64,000 bases of DNA from CAVWQV01 sp963757115 (GTDB lineage Bacteria > Pseudomonadota > Alphaproteobacteria > Acetobacterales > Acetobacteraceae), in contig CAVWQV010000001.1 of the NCBI GenBank assembly GCA_963757115.1, forward strand, positions 62,001 to 126,000, read 5' to 3'. The notes under the pieces were generated by a model, which was not told the origin of the DNA, ran no database searches, and saw only the letters and a program-made list of their open reading frames with translations. How positions within the stretch are numbered: the stretch's first letter is position 1; every line of letters begins with the position of its first letter. The translations under genes and the position numbers were made by a program. Shown piece by piece: positions 9,269 through 17,234 of this stretch.

Positions 9269-10134
9269 ATGGCGGTCGATAGCTGGGTCAACGAGAGTTG
9301 TACGCTGATTGGGGCCAGCGGTTCCGCATCGGGCGAGAGCTCGCACGCGTGCGGAGCGCCTACCAGGACATCCTGATCTTCGACAGCCTGACGCATGGGC
9401 GTGTCATGCTGCTGGACGGGGCGGTGCAGATCACCGAACGGGACGAGTTCGTCTACCAGGAGATGATCGCCCACGTGCCGCTGCTGGCGCACGGCGCCGC
9501 CGCGGACGTGCTGATCATTGGCGCGGGCGACGGCGGCGTGCTGCGCCGCGTGCTGCAGCACCGGACAGTGCGCCGCGCGGTGATGGTCGAGATTGACGGC
9601 GAGGTGATCCGGCTGGCGAAGCGCTTTCTTCCCAACATCGCGGGCAGTGCATGGCACGACGCCCGCGCCGAGGTCATCGTTGGCGACGGGATCGACTACA
9701 TCCGGCACGCAACCGACGGCTCGTTCGACGTCATCATCGTCGACAGCACAGACCCGGTGGGCGTCGGCGAGGTGCTGTTCAGCGATGCATTCTACGCCGA
9801 CTGCGCGCGTGTGCTCACCGCGGGCGGCGTCGTCGTGAACCAGTGCGGCGTGCCGTTCATGCAACCCGACGAGCTGCGCGACACGAGCGCGCGCCGCGCT
9901 CGCTGCTTCCCCCACGTGACAGCTTATGTCGTTGCAGTGCCAACCTATGTCGGCGGGTTCATGACGCTTGGATGGGCCGGCAAGGACGCGGGGCTGACCC
10001 GCCTCGACGTCGCGGAGATCCGCAAGCGGGCCGAGGCGGCGCGCATTCTCGGCGCGACGCGCTACTGGACGCCCGAGATTCACGTGGGCGCGTTCCACCT
10101 GCCGCCCTACGTCGCCGAACACCTGCCCGGCTAG
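9269..10134 (+). CDS. speE: Spermidine synthase SpeE (one frame break near the start)
   Basis: SpeE transfers the aminopropyl group from decarboxylated SAM to putrescine. Motifs include ITERDEFVYQEM, the nucleotide-binding IIGAGDGGVLR, the acidic VMVEID and the catalytic VDSTDPVG. The open frame seen begins at a TTG at 9298, but the ATG at 9269 is behind CGGAG and encodes WVNES, which runs into YADWGQRF if one base is missing at about 9298. That gives the normal spermidine-synthase N-terminus. Length is 3n+2, in agreement. It is about 288 residues. Confidence 0.9.
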
Positions 10135-10198
10135 CGCCGAAAAGCCGCCCTTCCTGGAAGTCCGTCTCTTACGGTCGCCGTGGGTTGTCCGTCATCTC

Positions 10199-10232
10199 CC
10201 GGCTGATCGCGGGCGCGGAGGCGATCAGCCGG
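10199..10232. terminator. Inverted repeat between convergent speE and cnbZ-like gene
   Basis: CCGGCTGATCGC and GCGATCAGCCGG form a perfect 12-bp stem with a 10-base loop. It lies 65 bp after the speE stop and covers the last codons of the opposing gene, so it could act as a two-way terminator. Confidence 0.55.
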
Positions 10233-10987
10233 CGGGCAGCACCTGCTCGCGCCAGACGCCGCGGCAGTCCATCTCGTAGTCCAGGCCGACCACGGGTGGG
10301 CGGCAGAACTGCCAGACCAGGCCGTCGCGGGCTGCGCCGCGCACCACGAGCTCCTCGGCGAAGAAGGGGTGGATGTCGCGCAGCGTGTAGGCCTGCACCG
10401 CGGTGGTGCCGGCCCAATCGGTGCCGAGCAGGCCCATCCGCCGTTCCATCTCGCCCAGCACCCAGCGGGCCTTGGCGCGGAGCCCATCAGGCGAGAGGTC
10501 ACCGGGGGCGATGATGTGGTCCCGGTAATTGCTCTTGCCCTCTGGCGCCTCGGCGCTGCCAGCGATGGCGAAGGAGGGCGGCGCGGCGGAGTCCCGCACC
10601 GTGAAGGCGAAGGCGTGGAAACAGGGCTCGGCCGGCGGCGCGATCTCTGGGCAGACATTGCTGCGGGCCACCGGGTTCAGCCCGCCCTCGCGGAACAGGC
10701 CCCACTCTCCCAGCACCCCGCCGTAGACGCGATTGAAGGCGGCGAAAGTCTCCTCGGTAAAGGGGGCGGGCGAGCGCAGCTCGCAGGCGGCGAAGGCGGC
10801 TTTCGGCCTCCCGGCCGCCTCCAACAGTTCAGCGATACGGGTGAAGCCGCGCATTAGCGGCAACGGCTCGGTGAAGCGGACGCGTTCGAGGGCGAAGCCG
10901 GGCTCGGCGGCGACCCCGGCGCTGTACTGGTTAGACGCCCGGGATGAAGCGAAATCCTCCCTCGGCAACGGTGCGGGTCGCGGTCAT
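10225..10987 (-). CDS. CnbZ-like (2-amino-5-chloromuconate deaminase family) protein (one frame break)
   Basis: The product has about 254 residues. GVAAEPGFALERVRF, SNVCPEIAPPAEPCFHAF and PPVVGLDYEMDCRG are hallmarks I associate with proteins named CnbZ, related to RidA-type deaminases; recognition is from memory of the family. The ATG at 10987 follows GGGAGG and reads EGGFRFIPGV, then an extra a (TCTAACCAG) creates a stop. Removing it gives GVYQYSAG, continuous with the rest, and length is 3n+1. There is no aminophenol pathway nearby, so the substrate may be a different enamine or imine. Confidence 0.65.
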
Positions 10988-11128
10988 CGAGCCTCCCAGA
11001 TCCATGCCGGTCGATGGTGCGAGCGGAGCGGGCATCCCCGCAGAAACTCCGTGCTTGCCGGCGGGGGACCAGCCCTCCAGGACGGGCGCGGCGGGAAGTT
11101 TGCAGCGTGCTCAGCCGGCTCACACGCC

Positions 11129-11875
11129 CTAGTGCGTCGGCGCGGCCGCGAAGCTTTGCACGAGGCTGCCGCAGACCAGGCGCCAGCCGTCCACCAGCAC
11201 GAAGAAGATCAGCTTGAACGGCAGCGCCACCACGTTGGGCGGCAACATCATCATGCCGAGGCTCATCAGCACGCTGGCGACCACCATGTCGATCACCATG
11301 AATGGGAGGAACAACAGGAAGCCCATTTCGAACGCGCGCCGGAGCTCGCCGACCATGAAGGCGGGCACCAGGGCGCGCCAGGGCGTCTGGTCGGGCGAGG
11401 CGGGGTCGGGCAGGCGGGCGAGGTCGAGAAATAGCTGTAGGTCGGCCGGCCGCAGATTGTCCGTCATGAAGCGACGGAACGGCTCGGCCGCGAGCCGCAG
11501 TCCCTCCATCTCGCCCACGCGTCCTTCTGTCATTGGCAGCAGCCCGCTGGCCCAGGCCTGGTCGAGCACCGGCTGCATGACGAAGAACGTCAGGAACATC
11601 GCAAGCCCGATCAGGACGGTGTTGGGCGGCGTGCCCTGCGTGCTGAGCGCGCTCCGCAGCAACGAGAGCACGATGACGATGCGGGTGAAGGCCGTCACCA
11701 TCACCAGGAGGCTTGGCGCGAGCGATAGCACGGTGATGACGGCGGTGAGCTGGACCAGCCGGCTCGTCGCTCCAGCCTGACCGGCGGGGCCGAGGTCGAG
11801 GTTGAGCGATTGCGCCGCCGCGGTCGCCGGCAGCAGAACGGCAAGCGACAAAAGTAAGGGCAGGGACCGCTTCAC
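11129..11875 (-). CDS. fliP: Flagellar type III export protein FliP
   Basis: FliP is the main pore subunit of the flagellar export gate. This copy is 248 residues with a signal peptide (MKRSLPLLLSLAVLLPATAA). The conserved FTRIVIVLSLLRSALSTQGT and PPNTVLIGLAMFLTFFVMQP segments form the first membrane hairpin, and MGFLLFLPFMVIDMVVAS and LPFKLIFFVLVDGW the last. It overlaps fliO by four bases. fliQ and fliR are on the other strand about 3 kb away. Confidence 0.96.
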   Translation of the reverse strand: MKRSLPLLLSLAVLLPATAAAQSLNLDLGPAGQAGATSRLVQLTAVITVLSLAPSLLVMVTAFTRIVIVLSLLRSALSTQGTPPNTVLIGLAMFLTFFVMQPVLDQAWASGLLPMTEGRVGEMEGLRLAAEPFRRFMTDNLRPADLQLFLDLARLPDPASPDQTPWRALVPAFMVGELRRAFEMGFLLFLPFMVIDMVVASVLMSLGMMMLPPNVVALPFKLIFFVLVDGWRLVCGSLVQSFAAAPTH

Positions 11876-12141
11876 GGCCGCTCACTCCCGTCGAGCCAAC
11901 CCACCACGACATCGTTGCCGCCACCGGTGAGCAGCAGGAGACGGCGGCCGTCGCACGACACGAGATGGAGGCGGCGGCGCGCATCGAGTGCTGCGGTTTC
12001 CTGCACCACGAGCGCTCGGCCCGATCCGCGGCGCGGCGCGAGGCCGCGCGCGCGGGCGAGGCGGCCTGCGAGCAGCACCAGGCCCAGCACCACGGCGAGT
12101 GCGGCGGTGGCGGTAAGCAGGGATGACCAGGAAGGAAGCAT
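11872..12141 (-). CDS. fliO: Flagellar biosynthetic protein FliO
   Basis: An 89-residue membrane protein with one N-terminal segment (residues about 8-26) and a small cytoplasmic domain (VVQETAALDARRRLHLVSCD, RRLLLLTGG) typical of FliO. FliO helps FliP assemble into the export gate. It overlaps fliP, which it precedes, and the length is short but normal for this group. Confidence 0.85.
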   Translation of the reverse strand: MLPSWSSLLTATAALAVVLGLVLLAGRLARARGLAPRRGSGRALVVQETAALDARRRLHLVSCDGRRLLLLTGGGNDVVVGWLDGSERP

Positions 12142-12178
12142 GGGCGCGGCCTTTTGCCGGCGGGTGCGGGAAGAATGC

Positions 12179-12487
12179 TCAGCCGGCGGGCGGGGCGCGT
12201 TCGGCGATCTTGCCCGAGAGGGTGGTCAGTTCGGCAAGCACGGTGAGGAGATCGGGCAGGAGCAGCCTGCCCTCCTCGGGGTCGAGGTCGAGCGTCTTGG
12301 CGCAGAGCAGGCCCACGGTGGCATCCAGCCCGGCCAAGTCGATGGACGGCGCCGTGCTTGCCGTCACTTGAAACATCTGGACGGTGCTGAGGAGGCTGCT
12401 CGCCAGCCCGCGCACGCGGGCGGTGGGCCAGCCGTCGACGTCCGGAGCAGGGCAGTGGGGCCGGCTTCTGTCGGTCATGACGCGCAT
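12179..12487 (-). CDS. Small hypothetical protein upstream of fliO
   Basis: This is a 102-residue frame with a mainly helical C-terminal two thirds (residues about 40-95: leucine-rich, LLPDLLTVLAELTTLSGKIA). No family recognised, no membrane segment. It lies 37 bp upstream of fliO on the same strand, so a flagellar export or assembly role is plausible but unproven. ATGs at 12487 and 12478 both lack a clear ribosome site, so the start is uncertain. Confidence 0.5.
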   Translation of the reverse strand: MRVMTDRSRPHCPAPDVDGWPTARVRGLASSLLSTVQMFQVTASTAPSIDLAGLDATVGLLCAKTLDLDPEEGRLLLPDLLTVLAELTTLSGKIAERAPPAG

Positions 12488-12574
12488 CAGAACACGGCAT
12501 CGATTACCGAACCCTTTCGGGCGGCCTCAGGCAGGCACGACACGACGGAATCGGGCAACGCCAGAAAGGCGCGC

Positions 12575-13204
12575 CTACTCGTTCGAGACTCCTTCTTTGA
12601 AGCGGCTGATTTCCAGACCTTGCCCCACGGGCAGCATGACGCTCGCCATGTCAGGCTTGGCGCGGATCGTCCGGACGTAATTCATCAGCTCAGAGCGGTG
12701 CGTCCCGATATTGTCCGCGACGATGATCGCCCCGCTATTGAGTTTCGGATAGAAGGCCTCAAGGCAAGGCACATAAAGGTCTTTCCAGAGATCGACCAAA
12801 ACGAAGTCGATGTCAGCCGGTAGATCGCGGATCATCTGCACCGCGTCGCCAACCCTGAAGTTGATATGGTCGGACAGGCCTGCTTGCTGCGCCATGTCGC
12901 GTGCGAACGCGGATTTATACTCGTGCAGCTCCATGGTGATGAGGCGACCGCCCGTCGCGCGCGCCGCCTCTCCGAGCCAGATCCCGGAGTAGCCAAACGA
13001 GGTGCCGAGTTCGAGGATGGTGGGCGCTTCGAGGCTTCGCGCAAGAATGTTGATGAACTGGCCGGTCTGCGGCCCAATGGCCCGCATGCGACGGTCCTGC
13101 CCACCGTCCCGGCCGCCCTCTGGTATCTCGCGCGGCTGCGCCCGCTCCTGCCGGATCATCTCGTGATAGGTGTCGAGCACCGCCGAAATCTTCTGATCCA
13201 TCAT
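12575..13204 (-). CDS. SAM-dependent O-methyltransferase
   Basis: A 209-residue class I methyltransferase close to the O-methyltransferase family 3 (catechol/caffeoyl-CoA type). Motif I is LELGTSFGYSGIWLGEA, the acidic residue after it is MELHEYK, and IDFVLVDLWKDLY plus AIIVADNIG are the later SAM-pocket motifs. Its ATG overlaps the padR stop (ATGA), so the pair is one operon and the methyltransferase probably belongs to the PadR regulon. The substrate is unknown. It sits inside the flagellar block but shows no motility link. Confidence 0.85.
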   Translation of the reverse strand: MMDQKISAVLDTYHEMIRQERAQPREIPEGGRDGGQDRRMRAIGPQTGQFINILARSLEAPTILELGTSFGYSGIWLGEAARATGGRLITMELHEYKSAFARDMAQQAGLSDHINFRVGDAVQMIRDLPADIDFVLVDLWKDLYVPCLEAFYPKLNSGAIIVADNIGTHRSELMNYVRTIRAKPDMASVMLPVGQGLEISRFKEGVSNE

Positions 13205-13755
13205 GCGCGTTCCACGGTTTGAGCTGCTGTGTCGAGCGCGGCAGCAATCTTCTCCGCAGTCGCTTGGTCGATGGGCCCGCTCCTGAGGCGGAGGCGGAGC
13301 GCCAGCTTGAGGTTTTCCATCCCTCGCGTCACAGGCGCAGGCTCGCCGTGCCGGTGGCCGCCCCCCGTTGAACTGATGCGGGCAAACAGCCCTTCGATCA
13401 GGCCACGATTTGCAGCGTGAAAGGCATCGCCCTCGGGCGTGATGCGATAGGATTTACGCCCGCTGCCTTCGGCCTCGACCTGGGCGTAACCCATGTCCTC
13501 CAGCCAGGCGAGCGTCGGATAGATCACGCCGGGGCTGGGGCTGTAGCTGCCGCCCGTACGTTCTTCGAGCGCCCGCATGAGCTCGTATCCATGGCGAGGC
13601 TGCTCCGAGATCATGGCCAGCACCAAAAGGCGCAAGTCGCCATAATCGAAAAGCCTGCCGCCATGGCGTCCCTTGTGCCGATGGCCCTGATGGTGACGGG
13701 GATCGCCCCGGACTGGCCCGTGATGCGGATGTTCGTCTCTTTGATCATGCTTCAT
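13201..13755 (-). CDS. PadR-family transcriptional regulator
   Basis: A 184-residue PadR regulator. A His-rich N-terminal tail (residues 2-35, with HPHHGP and HHQGHRHKG) precedes the winged-helix domain (LRLLVLAMISEQPRHGYELM, GVIYPTLAWLEDMGY). The C-terminal helices (about 125-184) would form the dimer. The ATG at 13755 was chosen because the open frame upstream runs through the operator. The His-rich tail could bind metal, but this is inference. It likely represses itself and the O-methyltransferase through the palindrome at 13772-13800. Confidence 0.9.
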   Translation of the reverse strand: MKHDQRDEHPHHGPVRGDPRHHQGHRHKGRHGGRLFDYGDLRLLVLAMISEQPRHGYELMRALEERTGGSYSPSPGVIYPTLAWLEDMGYAQVEAEGSGRKSYRITPEGDAFHAANRGLIEGLFARISSTGGGHRHGEPAPVTRGMENLKLALRLRLRSGPIDQATAEKIAAALDTAAQTVERA

Positions 13756-13771
13756 GCGACCATAGTAGGGA

Positions 13772-13800
13772 TTCGATATATCGAAATCAAGATATACCGA
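13772..13800. promoter_or_regulatory. PadR operator in the padR-flgB spacer
   Basis: TTCGATATATCGAA (13772-13785) is a perfect 14-bp palindrome. A second half-match, GATATACCGA, begins 16 bp after the first GATATA. GATATATC-type palindromes upstream of padR genes are a known autoregulatory pattern. It starts 17 bp upstream of the padR ATG, where a repressor would block transcription. Confidence 0.65.
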
Positions 13801-13906
13801 GACTGTGACGGATTGCGACGGGAAGTGGAACGCTTCCCGCAACGTTTAACTCTCCGTTCAGCCCTCGGTGCGATCGTGCCCGTTGCGCATACCGGCGGAG
13901 GCGCGG

Positions 13907-14302
13907 GTGGATCTCTCGAATATCGGCATATTCGCGTTGGCGGAGAAGCGGCTGGCCTGGCTCGACAAGCGGCAGGAGTTACTCGCCGCCAACATTGCCA
14001 ATGCCAACACGCCCCACTGGCAGGCGCGCGATCTCGCCCCCTTCGCCGCCAGCCTGTCGCGGGCGGGTGCGGGCACGCTCGCGAAGACGCAGCCGGGCCA
14101 TCTGCCCGGCACGGCAGGCGGCGATGGCGGCGGCGACGCGGCCACCTCACGGCCGGCCGCGCGCGCGCCCGACGGCAACGCCGTGTCGCTCGACGAGCAG
14201 CTGATGAAGGTCGCCGACACCGAAACGACGCAGGAAACGGTGACTAATCTTTACACGAAATACATGGGCCTCTTCCGTCTCGCACTCGGGCACGGCACAT
14301 AG
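13907..14302 (+). CDS. flgB: Flagellar rod protein FlgB
   Basis: FlgB is a proximal rod subunit at the MS-ring junction; this one has 131 residues. VDLSNIGIFALAEKRLAWLD and QELLAANIANANTPHWQARD form the rod N-terminal domain. VSLDEQLMKVADTETTQETV and LYTKYMGLFRLALG form the C-terminal helix. It starts on GTG at 13907, which has GGAGG upstream; the first ATG-like start at 13868 gives an unlikely extension. It leads the flgB-flgC-fliE-fliQ-fliR-flhB run. Confidence 0.93.
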   Translation: MDLSNIGIFALAEKRLAWLDKRQELLAANIANANTPHWQARDLAPFAASLSRAGAGTLAKTQPGHLPGTAGGDGGGDAATSRPAARAPDGNAVSLDEQLMKVADTETTQETVTNLYTKYMGLFRLALGHGT

Positions 14303-14314
14303 GGGATCATCAGG

Positions 14315-14722
14315 ATGGATCTCACCAAGGCGCTGACCATCTCGGCGCAAGGCATGGACGCGCAGACGACCCGGCTGCGCGTCATCTCGGAAAACCTCGC
14401 CAACCAGGACACGACCGGCTCCACGCCGGGAGCCGACCCGTATCGCCGAAAAACCATAACGTTCGAGAACCGGATGGACCGCGCGCTCGGCGCTCAGGCC
14501 GTCCACGTCAAGTCGATTGGCCGCGACAACAGCGCGTTCACCAAGAAGTTCGACCCCTCACACCCGGCGGCCGACGCTCAGGGCTACGTCAAGACGCCCA
14601 ACGTCAACACCTTTGTCGAAGTCATGGACATGCGCGAGGCGCAGCGTTCGTATAACGCCAACCTGCAGGTGCTCGAAGTCAGCCGCGGCATGCTGACGCG
14701 GGCGATCGGACTGCTGAAATGA
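14315..14722 (+). CDS. flgC: Flagellar rod protein FlgC
   Basis: A 135-residue proximal rod subunit. It has the N-terminal rod domain (MDLTKALTISAQGMDAQTTR, VISENLANQDTTG) and the conserved VKTPNVNTFVEVMDMREAQR plus SYNANLQVLEVSRGM tail. It follows flgB by 12 bp and overlaps fliE by four bases. Confidence 0.95.
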   Translation: MDLTKALTISAQGMDAQTTRLRVISENLANQDTTGSTPGADPYRRKTITFENRMDRALGAQAVHVKSIGRDNSAFTKKFDPSHPAADAQGYVKTPNVNTFVEVMDMREAQRSYNANLQVLEVSRGMLTRAIGLLK

Positions 14723-15021
14723 CCGACATCCCGACTGTCACCGTCCGGCCGTCCGCCGCGGCCGGTGCCTATGCGCGCATGGACAGCGGCCAAGTGGACG
14801 CGACGGGCGGCTTCGGCGGCGCCCTGCAGCGGGCGCTCGAGGGCGTTGTCGAGACGGGGCGCGACGCTGACGCCAAGGCGATGACCGCGGTCGCCGGCGG
14901 CGGCAATCTGACGGAGGTCGTCACCGCCGTGTCTCAGGCCGAGCTCGCGCTGCAATCGACCATGGCGATCCGCGACCGCGTGGTCCAGGCGTATCAGGAT
15001 ATCATGCGGATGCCGATCTGA
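14719..15021 (+). CDS. fliE: Flagellar hook-basal body adaptor FliE
   Basis: A 100-residue protein linking the MS ring and rod. The C-terminal half (NLTEVVTAVSQAELALQSTM, AIRDRVVQAYQDIMRMPI) is the FliE signature helix. The N-terminal half is low in conservation, as usual. ATGA overlap with flgC shows coupling. Confidence 0.93.
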   Translation: MTDIPTVTVRPSAAAGAYARMDSGQVDATGGFGGALQRALEGVVETGRDADAKAMTAVAGGGNLTEVVTAVSQAELALQSTMAIRDRVVQAYQDIMRMPI

Positions 15022-15084
15022 GACGCGCGATCCCGCCAGAAGAACAGACGCGGCGGGGAGCCAGACCAAGGCAGGAAGCCAGAC

Positions 15085-15357
15085 ATGACGGAGGCTGAAG
15101 TCGCGGAGCTGATCCGCGAGGCCATGATGGTGGCGCTCAAGCTCGCCGCTCCGCCGCTGCTCGCCGGACTGGTCGTGGGCCTGGTGGTGTCCCTGGTGCA
15201 GGCGGTGACGCAGATCAACGAAGCGGCGCTCGCCTTCGTCCCCAAGGTGCTTGCGCTCTGCGCCACGCTGTTCCTGCTCGGCCCATTCATGCGCGCCACA
15301 CTCGCCGACTACATGCACCGGGTGTTCGACGCCATGATCGCGGTCGGCGGCTCGTGA
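15085..15357 (+). CDS. fliQ: Flagellar export gate protein FliQ
   Basis: A 90-residue protein with two membrane segments (about 14-38 and 50-75). The conserved PPLLAGLVVGLVVSLVQAVT and QINEAALAFVPKVLAL stretch identifies FliQ, part of the FliPQR export gate in the inner membrane. It lies 63 bp after fliE, the largest gap of this operon. Confidence 0.95.
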   Translation: MTEAEVAELIREAMMVALKLAAPPLLAGLVVGLVVSLVQAVTQINEAALAFVPKVLALCATLFLLGPFMRATLADYMHRVFDAMIAVGGS

Positions 15358-15376
15358 CCGGAGCGGTGGAACCAGC

Positions 15377-16159
15377 GTGAGCCCGGACGACGCGGCGCTG
15401 CTCGCGTCGTTGCCGGCCTGGGCGTTCGGCTTCGTTCTGGTGCTGGGCCGGGTGGGCGCGGCCGTGATGGTGCTGCCCGTCCTGGGCGAGGCCGAGCTTC
15501 CCATGACCGTCCGCGCCGGCCTCGCGCTCGCGCTCACCGTCCTGTTGCTGCCGGCCGTGCAATCCCTGCTCCCGGCCGCGCCGAACGATCCCGTTTCCGC
15601 CGCGGCGATGGTGGGTGCGGACATCGTCACCGGCTTGTGGCTCGGCTGGTTGGCGCGGCTACTCGTGCAGGCCTTGCCGATGGCGGGGCAGGTCGCGGCC
15701 TATATGCTGGGCTTGTCCAACGTGCTGCAGCCCGACCCCGTGCTGGGCGCGCAGGCCAGCGTGCTCGCCCGGATGTTCAGCCTGGCGGCACCGCTGCTGC
15801 TATTGGCGTCCGGCCTCTACGCTATCCCGCTCGCCGGTCTGGTCGGAAGCTTCCACCTGATCCCGCCGGGTCGGCTGCTGCCCGCCGGTGACGCGACCGA
15901 CACGGTGGTCTCGGGCGTGGCGGAGGCTTTCGCGCTGGCACTCCGCCTTGCTTCCCCGTTCGTACTTGCGAGCATTGTCTGGCAGGTGGGCGCGGGGCTG
16001 ATTGCGCGCGTCGTGCCGCGCTTGCAGATCTACATGGCCGCCATGCCGGGGCAGATCCTGGGCGGCTTGCTGCTCTTTGCCGCGCTTGCGGGCGTGGTCG
16101 CCGCCACGTGGCTGCAAGCCACGCGCGACGGCTTCGCTCATCTTCCCGGCGTGGGCTGA
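15377..16159 (+). CDS. fliR: Flagellar export gate protein FliR
   Basis: A 260-residue polytopic protein that closes the FliPQR gate. Conserved features include FVLVLGRVGAAVMVLPVLGE near the N-terminus, AYMLGLSNVLQPDPVLGAQ in the middle, and LIARVVPRLQIYMAAMPGQI near the C-terminus. It begins on GTG at 15377 and is separated from flhB by three bases. Confidence 0.95.
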   Translation: MSPDDAALLASLPAWAFGFVLVLGRVGAAVMVLPVLGEAELPMTVRAGLALALTVLLLPAVQSLLPAAPNDPVSAAAMVGADIVTGLWLGWLARLLVQALPMAGQVAAYMLGLSNVLQPDPVLGAQASVLARMFSLAAPLLLLASGLYAIPLAGLVGSFHLIPPGRLLPAGDATDTVVSGVAEAFALALRLASPFVLASIVWQVGAGLIARVVPRLQIYMAAMPGQILGGLLLFAALAGVVAATWLQATRDGFAHLPGVG

Positions 16160-16162
16160 GGC

Positions 16163-17234
16163 ATGGCGAGCGAGCAGGAGGACCGGACAGAAGCCGCCAC
16201 GCCGAGACGGCTGCAACAGGCCCGCGACGAGGGCCGGTTTCCGCTGTCGCGTGAAGTGCCTGTGCTGGCCGGCCTCATGGGTGCGGCACTCGCGCTGATG
16301 CTGTTCGCGGCTCCCGCTGCGCAGGAGGCGGCCATCCGGCTCAGCCGCTTCTTTGCCGACGCGCATCGGATCGACCTGTCGGACGGTGGCGGCAGCGCGA
16401 TTAGGGACGCCGCTCAGGCCGCCTGGCGCCTGGCTTTGCCCTTCATCGGCGCCACGCTGGCTTTGGGCGTCGCCTCCGTCCTGGTGCAAACGGGTGGCGC
16501 GCTGCATGCCGGTGCGCTTCGTCCCAACCTTGCCCGGCTCAACCCGCTCGCCGGGTTGAAGCGGCTGTTCGGGTTCGGCGGCGTAATGGAAGCCGGCAAG
16601 TCAGTGGCGAAGGTCGCGGCCCTTGTCGCGGTCGGTTGGGCCACTCTTTCCGGCAAGCTCGCCGGTACTCGAACGTGCGCCGCTGTTTCCGGCGCCCGTA
16701 CTGGCGGCCGAAGCGACCCGGCTCGTGCTCCGCACCGTCCTGGCCGTGCTCGCGGTCCAGGCCGCCATTGCCGCCGCCGACGTGGTGTGGGTGCGGCTGC
16801 GTCACGCGCGAAGCCTCCGCATGAGCCGCGCGGAGGTGCGGGAGGAACTGAAGGAAACCGACGGCAACCCGCAAGTGAAGCAGCGGTTGCGGCAGATACG
16901 GATGCAGCGCGCGCGCAAGCGGATGCTCGCCGCGGTGCCGAAGGCGACCGTGGTGATCACCAATCCGACGCACTTTTCGGTCGCACTGGCGTATGACCGT
17001 GCTAGGAACGGCGCACCCCGCCTAGTTGCCAAGGGAGTGGATACCATGGCCGCGCGCATTCGCGAGATCGCGCGGGACCACCGCGTTCCCGTGGTCGCCA
17101 ACCCGCCGCTCGCGCGAGCACTTTATCGGGTCGAACTCGACGCCGAGATACCGCCCGAGCACTACCAGGCGGTGGCCGAGATCGTCGCCTATGTGTGGGG
17201 GCTGAGCCGGCGCGTCCGAGGTGCCGCCGCATGA
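16163..17234 (+). CDS. flhB: Flagellar export switch protein FlhB (one frame break)
   Basis: FlhB controls the substrate switch of the flagellar export apparatus. The N-terminus (EDRTEAATPRRLQQARDEGR) and membrane domain (LNPLAGLKRLFG) are typical. The cytoplasmic domain carries VVITNPTHFSVAL with the NPTH self-cleavage site, and AKGVDTMAARIREIARDHRV. The halves are in different frames; the break is near 16665, length is 3n+1, so one inserted base is likely. About 357 residues. It overlaps the downstream kinase by ATGA. Confidence 0.93.
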
